Part shown: in pieces, positions 56,550 through 64,000 of the stretch
Layout of the letters: each line of letters opens with the position of its first letter
Position numbering within the stretch: the stretch's first letter is position 1
From: Zanthoxylum bungeanum
Lineage: Eukaryota > Streptophyta > Magnoliopsida > Sapindales > Rutaceae
Direction of reading: 5' to 3'
DNA: 64,000 nucleotides
Assembly (NCBI GenBank): GCA_019454045.1
Contig: SKCR01001870.1
Coordinates: forward strand, 62,001-126,000
The notes under the pieces: model-generated
Told to the model about the DNA's origin: nothing
The model's database searches: none
Seen by the model: only the letters and a program-made list of their open reading frames with translations
Translations under genes and position numbers: made by a program

Positions 56550-59219
56550 TGTAGGCATTGCATTTTTACACATTAGCCCGATGATGAGTCTCGTAGGGAG
56601 ACACTATCTCTTTAGTTGTGAAAGCCGCGGGAAACGGACGTTGAAGGGTAAAGTTGGAAATTAGCATTTGGACGGATTTAACTCGCTTGTTTCGCTTCGG
56701 GTTCGCTTGTGGGACCTCTATTTTAAAACAAACCAAACCCATTAAATCACATCTCACAAATTAAATAATTAAAACATTTAAAATACATGTCACAAATTAA
56801 ATTAAATTAAATTAAATTGAATTAAATTAATTTAAATCAAGACCAATTAAATCCAATTAAATTAAATTCACAAATTAAATTGAAACTAAAATCAAAATTA
56901 AATAAATCTTTTCCGAAAACAAATAAACCACTCACCAAATTTAAATAAATTCCCCAATTAATTGATTTTATTTCCTATTGAAACCATGCATAACCCTAAT
57001 TCTCACACCCTACTATAAAAATAACATTCATTCAACAGATCAACTCAATGGCCCCTAACCTAGACTATTCACGGCAATCATCAAACACAATAAACCCTAG
57101 ACACTCAACTACTCATATATAAAACAAAACCATCACAGCCCCTCGGAGGGGACGGCCAACAGATCAACGCCATGGCCCCTAACCTCATCAGCCGACTTAC
57201 GAAGTAAAGCTTAATCTTCTTCTCTCATTCGCCTCTCTCATACACCCAGCAGCCCCCTTCACCACGCCAAGACACCCTCACGAAGCCACCTTCAGCAGTC
57301 CCTCGGCACCCTCCATTCAACGTCATCAGCCCTCACACCTCACTCTCGGCAACACAACCTAAGCACCCCTGCACGCACCTTCATCTCTCCCCAACAGATT
57401 CACGGCAAACACAATAATAAAACCCTACATCCTCAGGTTGAAGACACGACCCTAGACACTCGGCAAACCTTCCACTCATCAGCCCCCTTCACGGCTCCAT
57501 CTGATTTCACGTGAAAATAAAATACCCAAACAGCCCACCATCAGCCATCGTACTGCCTCCATGCACCATTGCCCTCTCTCCATCAGCGCCTAACCTTCAC
57601 AGCCCTGCCTTGAACGTAAGCCACAACCAGCACCCTAGCCTTCACTGCCAGTCGAGCCCCTCCCACTGCTCAGAATTGCCGTGAAAACACTGCCCAATTG
57701 ACTATTCATCAGCCATTCATCATGCTATCATCCAGCATCACTCTACACTTTGCAGCCTACTCACGTCTTCACCATAACCTTGACTCAACCAGCCACACTA
57801 CGCACAACTGCATCAACGCCCACAAGCCTGCCCTTCCACAGCTTCACGCCTCACGCCTAAACTCCATTCACGCCTCAACAAAGCCACCCAAAAAGACCAC
57901 AAACAAGAATACCAGCCAACAGCCATAACCTCACTCAAACACAGCCTTCGATGCAACAAAGGACACACACTACACTCACGCCCACTGACCTGATCGCCCC
58001 CTCAACAATCAACGGCTTCACTGCCAAATAGCCACGCAAATCCCTCTGAAACCAGCCACTGACCTGCACGCAAATCCCTCTGAAACATAGCCACAAACCT
58101 GCCAATAAATCACGCCTAAAACTGCTCCCTGTTCAGTCCCTCAAATTGTCGAGACATAGCCCACTGCCCTGCCAGAAAGTACCGCACAAATATCCCTTTA
58201 AACTGTCCAGGAAACACCTGAAACTGCACACAAACTGCCCAGTCCTTAGCCTTAAAACCGCATAAAACAGCAGCCCAAACCAGTCCAAATAATCCACAAA
58301 ATAGTCCCCTAAATTACCACAACAGTGACAAGAAAACACAACAAAAACAGAGCGAAACGGAGTGAAAACAGCAGCCCAGACAGCGAAACAGCGAGGAGAA
58401 ACTTGGATTAGTGAACCAGAAAAGTTGCGGATCATCCACCCTTCCAACGGACGTGTAACGCCCTTTCGTGAGACGACAAAAGAGGTTAGACCTGAGGGCA
58501 CCCCTTTTATTTTATCTTTCGTTTATTTTATTTATCTTAGAAATATTATTCGTATGAGAGTCGTTTGTGGCATGATGTGATTGTTGGGAGCGGGATATGT
58601 GCTCCCTTTTTGTGTATATCGGATGGAAACCCGGACGTAAATTCCGTAGCCGAATCCGAATGGACGGTAGTGCGGTTTGTACTCGGGATACAACGCCACG
58701 TACCACTTAAGAGACACGTATTTCGTCTCATCCAAAATTTGTATTTAAGCATGTTATATTTTCTAGCCGTTTATTTATTATTTAAGCATGATTTAATTTA
58801 GTCTTGTTATTTAATTTCAAAGCATGATTGTGTTTATTTAGGCTGTTGCTTCTTCATTCTTATGCATGATGTCTCGTTATTTTATGTTTATGTTTTTAGT
58901 TATTTGTTTACTTGGTTTAATGGTTCAATATGCTTGTTGTGTTATATTGCGTGGAGTTATTTGGATGAAGCATGTTAGATCTAAGTACCCTTGAGCATGA
59001 TTATTGAGTAGACTCGGTTGATTAATTGCACAAATCATATCATCACAAGTGACATAAGTAAGGGACCATTCAGAACCCACGGTTTGAGGTCTTCCCTTGC
59101 GAGGGGTGAGTGCGGCCTTAAATCTTTGTCCGGTTCACCCCGGTGGCGACTCCATGTTTTTCGTACTTCCCAACTAGGCCGCGAGCCTAGAAAGCGTCGC
59201 CCAAGTTCTGTTGTCTACA
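56550..59219 (+). repeat. 5' LTR of the chromovirus-like gypsy element
   Basis: Begins TGTAGGCATTG and ends TTGTCTACA, followed by a primer site and gag. Its family identity is confirmed by the minus-strand copy at 49103-53479. A C-rich, CA-rich stretch (57140-58380) gives spurious frames. No gene within. Confidence 0.88.
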
Positions 59220-59236
59220 GTTTTGCGACTCCACTT
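59220..59236 (+). promoter_or_regulatory. degenerate primer-binding site
   Basis: GTTTTGCGACTCCACTT directly follows the LTR and resembles the TTTGGCGACTCCACT site used by related plant elements, with one G altered. Confidence 0.55.
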
Positions 59237-59312
59237 TTTTTTTATTTGTTCTTCCTATTCCTTCTTTTATTTATTTCGGTCTGTCAAATATTGTTTCAGT
59301 TACCTTGTGTCG

Positions 59313-59560
59313 TTAAAAAAAAAAAAAAAAAAAAACATCCATTCCTTCCATTCCTTAATTTTTTTCTTGCGTGCCTGTGTGGTCAAAAAAAAAAAACAAA
59401 AAAAAAAACAAAAAAACAAAAAACAAAAAAAACAACAAAAAAACAAAAAAAAACAAAAAAAAACCAAAAAAACCAAAGTTCACGCCTGTGAACATGGCAA
59501 AAAAAAAAAACAAAAAAACAGGCCTGTGACGCAAAAAAAAAAAAAAAAAAAAAAAAAGAG
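59313..59560 (+). repeat. A-rich tracts in the leader
   Basis: Four blocks of A runs interspersed with C (AAAAACAAAAAAAC type), separated by short unique pieces containing GTGCCTGTGTGG or CGCCTGTGAACATGG. Another A run lies at 59751-59762. The rest of 59237-60066 has no gene. Confidence 0.9.
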
Positions 59561-60066
59561 AAGAAGGGGCAATACAGCCCCACGCACATTGAAGGCCACT
59601 TTAATGGGCATATGCTATTGTTAACTTCTTTACTTTCTTTTATTCTTTTGCCTTGTTTTCCTTTTTTCTAACGAATTGTATTCTGGGCTCGTCTTGTTTG
59701 GTATCTTTTTCTTCGTATTACTAAGGGTGACATTGGTCATTGTTGTTTCAAAAAAAAAAAAGAAGGAAGAGACACATTGATCTTGTTTATTTTCATTATT
59801 TACACTCTAGTTTTAGGTTTTATTGATCGAGTTTCGTCGTTACTCCTCGAGTCACGTCTTATATTACTTGTTACTCCTTTGATTCCTTGTGGATTTTGCC
59901 AACTTTTGGACTACACACGGATTGTGTAATCCATTGGTGGTTAGCGTTCGACATTGAACGGAGGTAATTTTTCGACGAGAGTGAAACACGAGAGTTCGTG
60001 AGGTTCTATTTGTTTAAATAATTTTTTTTTTTTTTCTTGTTATTACTAATCTATTTGTTAAGTAAG

Positions 60067-61385
60067 ATGACAGAGCAAGATATGAATGTGGATGAGAGGT
60101 TTAAAACCATGGAGCAGAATATGGCTGAGTTCCGAGAGCTGTTTGGAACTATGAACGCGGCGATAGAGAGGTTGTCGAGGGAGGTTACTAGTCTTCAATT
60201 CTCTGGTGGTCAGAAGGAGGTTGAGGGGCCACAACAATCTAGGCAGGAACAGGCAGAGCAACAACCACCTAGGGCACCTATACATGAGTTTGAGGCAGAG
60301 AATAATCTGGATGATATGGAGGAGTTGGATGAGTTCGAAGATGAGGAGGATAGGAATAGGCCGCGGGATAGGCGGTATGAGAGGAGATATGACAGGCGGG
60401 ATAGGAGGTTTGATGAGCAGAGAGGTTTTCAGAGAGAGAGAAGGGGGCCTATGGGGGAGAAAATAGACGATTTGATGATAGGTTTGGTGACAGATTTGGA
60501 GATAGATATGGGAGAGATGCATATGATGAGCATAATTATGCCTATCGGAGGGAGCCTGACAGGAGAGATCATGGTAGGAGAGATGATATTGATGGTGACC
60601 TAGGCAGTATCAAGATGAAAATTCCATCTTTCCACGGTAGAAATGACCCAGAGGCGTACTTGGACTGGGAAAGGAAGATTGAGCTGATCTTTAATTGTCA
60701 CAGGTATTCTGACGAGAAGAAGGTGAAGTTGGCTGCAATTGAGTTTACAGACTATGCGGTGATTTGGTGGGATCAGTTAGTAACTAATAGGAGGAGGAAC
60801 CATGAGAGGCCAGTTGAGACTTGGGAGGAGTTAAAGGCTCTCATGCGTAAAAGGTTCATTCCAAGCCACTATTACAGAGAATTATATCAGAAGCTACAAC
60901 ATTTGTATCAGGGTTCGAAGAGTGTTGAGGACTATCATACAGAGATGGAGGTAGCAATGATTAGGGCGAATGTGATGGAGGATAGAGAAGCCACGATGGC
61001 TCGGTTTTTAGGAGGGTTAAATAAGGAGATTGCAAGTGTAGTTGAGTTGCATCATTATGTGGAGTTGGAGGATATGCTATATATGGCGATCAAGGTAGAA
61101 AGACAGTTGAGGAAGAAATCTGCATCTAGATACACTACACTGGGAACTTCTGATTGGAGGGGGAAGTGGCCTAGTAATGAATGGAGAGATGAGGGTTTCA
61201 ATAGGCCCAGGGCTGATAGTGGTAAAGGAAAGGAAATGGAGGCAGGTAGAGTTAAGGTTAAGTCGGAAGTGGTAATTCCAAAATCCAAGGAGGTGAAGTG
61301 TTTTAAGTGCTTAGGTTTGGGACATTATGCATCACAGTGCCCCAACAAGCGAACACTAATAGAAGGAGATGATGATGTAATATCG
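60067..61385 (+). pseudogene. gypsy gag with CCHC zinc knuckle
   Basis: The start at 60067 (MTEQDMNVDERFKTMEQ) leads a coiled coil, an acidic stretch and an Arg/Asp-rich stretch. A frameshift near 60450-60470 passes into the frame ending in the 60615-61427 stretch, which holds the capsid: [65 protein letters not shown], and the knuckle [14 protein letters not shown] at about 61300-61341. A second frameshift near 61385 precedes protease. The internal ATG at 60615 is not the true start. Confidence 0.9.
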
Positions 61386-61732
61386 ATTCCACAGATGAGG
61401 AGGTGGAAGATGAGATGCCTACATTAGAGGATGCTAATGATGATGAGGGAGCAGCATACCCACTAGATAACCTGTCGCTTGTGTCTAGGAGAGCATTGAC
61501 AGCACAAATAGTTGAGGAGGAGACCAGCAGAGAGAGAATTTTTCATACTAGGTGTAGCGTGAATGGGAAGTCATGTAGTATGATCGTAGATGGGGGTAGT
61601 TGCACCAACGTGGCTAGTACAGCATTGGTGGCAAGATTGGGATTGTCATGTTTGGCACATCCTAAGCCATATAGGCTACAATGGCTTAATGAGTGTGGTG
61701 AGATCAGGGTGACCACAAGCAGGTATTATTGA
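61386..61732 (+). pseudogene. gypsy aspartic protease
   Basis: The frame shows CSVNGKSCSMIVDGGSCTNVASTALV near 61555-61630, where VDGGSCTN is the active-site box common to this group of gypsy elements. It ends at a stop at 61732 after another frameshift, and continues in a third frame as [16 protein letters not shown]. Confidence 0.88.
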
Positions 61733-61734
61733 CT

Positions 61735-63775
61735 TTACCATTGGACCTTACACGGATGAGGTGTTGTGTGATGTGGTACCAATGCAGGCAGGTCACATAC
61801 TTTTGGGAGGCCGTGGGTCAGTTCGATAGGAAGGTGATACATGATGGGTTTCGAAACAAATATTCTCTCCAGCATAAGGGCAAGCCCATTACATTATACC
61901 CTTTGACACCAAAACAGGTCCATGATGATCAAGTCAAATTACAGTTGGAAAGGGAAAGAGAGAGAGAGAGAGAAGCCGCATCCTTGGGGGGTAAGAGTGA
62001 TAATAGTGAGGAAATGAGATCTAAACACGAGAGTGGGGGAAACACTGGGATTAGAACTGAGAGTAAACCCAAGGGAAAGGGGGCCGAGAGAGAGAGTGAG
62101 AAGAAAGGGAGAGTGAAAAAGAGTTTTTATCTTGGTGAGGGAGAAGTGAGGAGAGCCTACAAAGCTAGCAAACTCATGTTGCTGCTAGTGTATAAAGACA
62201 CACCTTACTTTTCTTTACTTACTAACACTAACAATTACCTTCCTGTTTCTATATCTTCTCTTTTGCAGGAATTTGAAGACGTACTCACAGAGGACATTCC
62301 TAATGGGCTTCCACCCATTCGAGGGATAGAACATCAGATTGATTTCGTGCCTGGATCTGTCATTCCTAATAGACCCGCGTATAGGAGTAACCCTGAGGAG
62401 ACCAAGGAACTTCAAAGGCAAGTTGAGGAGCTGATGGAGAAGGGTTACGTACGAGAGAGTATGAGCCCGTGCGCAGTACCAGTGTTATTAGTGCCTAAGA
62501 AGGATGGGACGTGGCGTATGTGCGTGGATTGTCGTGCCATCAATAATATCACGGTAAAGTATCGACATCCCATTCCTAGGCTAGATGATATGTTAGATGA
62601 ACTACATGGATCTAAGATTTTTAGTAAAATTGACCTTAAGAGTGGATATCACCAGATTCGTATGAGAGAAGGTGACGAGTGGAAGACCGCTTTTTAAACT
62701 AAGTATGGGTTATATGAGTGGTTAGTCATGCCTTTTGGTTAACAAACGCCCCTAGTACTTTTATGAGACTTATGAACCATGTGTTGCGTGCATGTATAGG
62801 GAAGTTTGTAGTGGTCTATTTTGATGACATATTAGTATACAGTAAATCTTTAGATGAACATGTAGATCATTTGAAATGTGTGCTTGATATTTTAAGAAAA
62901 GAAAATTATTTGCTAATTATAAGAAATGCACATTTTGCATGGATAGAGTCGTTTTTCTTGGTTTTGTAGTGACTGCAGATGGCATAGAGATGGACGAAGA
63001 GAAAGTCAAAGCGATTAGGGATTGGCCAACACCTACTACAGTGTCTGAAGTTCGAAGCTTTCATGGATTGGCGAGTTTCTACAGGCGTTTTGTGAAGGAC
63101 TTCAGTAGTATAGCCGCACCATTGACTGAGGTAGTCAAGAAGACTGTTGGATTTCAGTGGGGTGAAGCTCAAGAGAATGCTTTTCAGACTCTCAAGGAAA
63201 GGTTATGCAGTGCACCAGTCCTCGCACTACCTAATTTTGAGAACACATTTGAGATAGAGTGTGACGCAAGCGGAATAGGTATTGGGGCGGTATTGATGCA
63301 AGAGAAAAGACCGATTGCGTACTTCAGTGAAAAGTTGAACGGGGCAGCTTTGAGGTATCCCACGTACGATAAGGAGTTGTATGCACTTGTTCGAGCACTG
63401 GAGAATTGGCAGCATTACCTATGGCCCAAAGAGTTCGTGATACACACAGATCATGAGAGTTTGAAACACCTTAAAGGACAAGGAAAACTGAACAAGAGGC
63501 ATGCTAAATGGATGGAGTTTGTAGAGACATTCCCGTACGTCATTCGCTACAAACAAGGTAAGGAAAATATAGTTGCAGATGCCTTATCACGCAGGTATGT
63601 TTTACTTACTTCTTTAAGTGCTAAAATGTTAGGATTTGAATTTATTAAAGAGCTTTATGCATGTGATGTGGAGTTTTGTGATATATATGCTGCATGTATT
63701 AAATCTGCATTTAGTAAATTCTACAGCATGAGGGATTTCTGTTTAGAGAAAATAATTGTGCATTCCTTCTTGTAG
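61735..63775 (+). pseudogene. gypsy reverse transcriptase and RNase H
   Basis: RT is readable as [45 protein letters not shown] and [15 protein letters not shown] up to a stop at 62695. After a frameshift it continues as [15 protein letters not shown] and the catalytic YFDDILVYS near 62817-62843, then shifts again near 62930 into [31 protein letters not shown] and RNase H ([52 protein letters not shown]) and [11 protein letters not shown]. At least three lesions. Confidence 0.93.
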
Positions 63776-64000
63776 TATGCGTGAGCTATTAGTGAGAGAG
63801 GCTCATGGAGGTGGACTAATGGGACATTTTGGAATTAGTAAGACCCTAGAAACCTTGAAGGAGCATTTTTATTGGCCTAGGATGAAGCGCGATGTAGAGC
63901 GAATTTGTGATCGGTGTCTCACTTGTAGAAAAGCCAAATCTAGGGTGAAGCCTCATGGATTATATACTCCATTACCTGTACCTAGTGAACCATGGGTAGA
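63776..64000 (+). pseudogene. gypsy integrase, zinc-binding region, cut by window end
   Basis: The plus strand reads LLVREAHGGGLMGHFGISKT, HFYWPRMKRDVERICDRCLTC and KPHGLYTPLPVPSEPWV: the HHCC zinc domain and the linker to the catalytic core. It follows RNase H after a stop at 63775; the remainder lies outside the window. Confidence 0.88.

Larger units (their letters stand above)
56550..64000 (+). mobile_element. chromovirus-like Ty3/gypsy element, runs off the window
   Basis: Order is LTR, primer site, A-rich leader, gag, protease, RT, RNase H and the integrase zinc region. Gag with [12 protein letters not shown] and the RT box [19 protein letters not shown] fit the Galadriel/CRM side of plant chromoviruses; a chromodomain would lie beyond the window. 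Frameshifts and a stop in pol show it is inactive. Confidence 0.85.

Noticed and set aside
57698..57928. 76-codon frame in a CA-rich stretch
   Set aside because: Lies within the gypsy LTR, with His/Thr-rich composition and no domain.
59018..59624. Lys-rich frames of 137-157 codons
   Set aside because: They translate poly-A tracts and the LTR end; no gene.

Overview
The window reads as a transposon-dense, probably pericentromeric or heterochromatic stretch of a dicot (eudicot) plant nuclear genome. Almost everything is LTR-retrotransposon DNA of the Ty1/copia and Ty3/gypsy groups, plus hAT DNA transposons. One recognisable host gene is present: a coiled-coil NBS-LRR disease-resistance gene (35994-44875) that is broken by a young retrotransposon and a frameshift. 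No rRNA, tRNA or CRISPR was recognised. Species was not assigned.

Left part (1-30.6 kb) is a nest of insertions that can be unpicked from target-site duplications (TSDs). A minus-strand copia fragment (1-3199) is followed by a plus-strand copia element (PBS at 4072). The gag of that plus-strand element is split by a minus-strand Athila-type gypsy element (4360-29793, TSD GTGTT). The Athila carries a solo LTR inside its left LTR (4763-8036, TSD TCTAT) and a Tat/Retand-type element between its RNase H and integrase regions (13903-23630, TSD CATAC). The Tat element has gag fused to integrase by deletion, a spliced antisense gene, and a 67-bp tandem array. That array is itself interrupted by a plus-strand Athila-family solo LTR (20611-22734, TSD AAGGG).

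The most interesting part is the accessory region of the Athila element, downstream of integrase (10.9-12.5 kb, minus strand), where Athila elements normally carry an env-like gene. Here there are two other reading frames. One is an uninterrupted 162-codon ORF with a basic patch and CX2CX4CX3C cysteines, resembling the cysteine-rich nucleic-acid-binding proteins of carla-like plant RNA viruses. The other is an intronless LOG-type cytokinin-activating phosphoribohydrolase frame with a single in-frame stop in its PGGxGT motif. A retroelement carrying a possible silencing-suppressor-like protein and a hormone-activating enzyme would be a virus-like accessory module; the functional reading is inference.

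Middle (30.6-44.9 kb): a degenerate hAT transposon with 8-bp TSD, a non-autonomous hAT, an AT-rich foldback element, then the CNL resistance gene. Its coiled-coil and NB-ARC parts are separated by a 4.9-kb non-coding LTR element (36288-41160) whose two LTRs are almost identical, so the disruption is recent.

Right part (44.9-64 kb): a copia-like LTR with a non-coding leader, a 4.4-kb minus-strand solo LTR (49103-53479) holding tandem repeats and a hAT MITE, a mosaic of retroelement ends and minisatellites (54.5-56.5 kb), and the 5' LTR, gag, protease, RT, RNase H and start of integrase of a plus-strand chromovirus-like gypsy element that runs off the window end.
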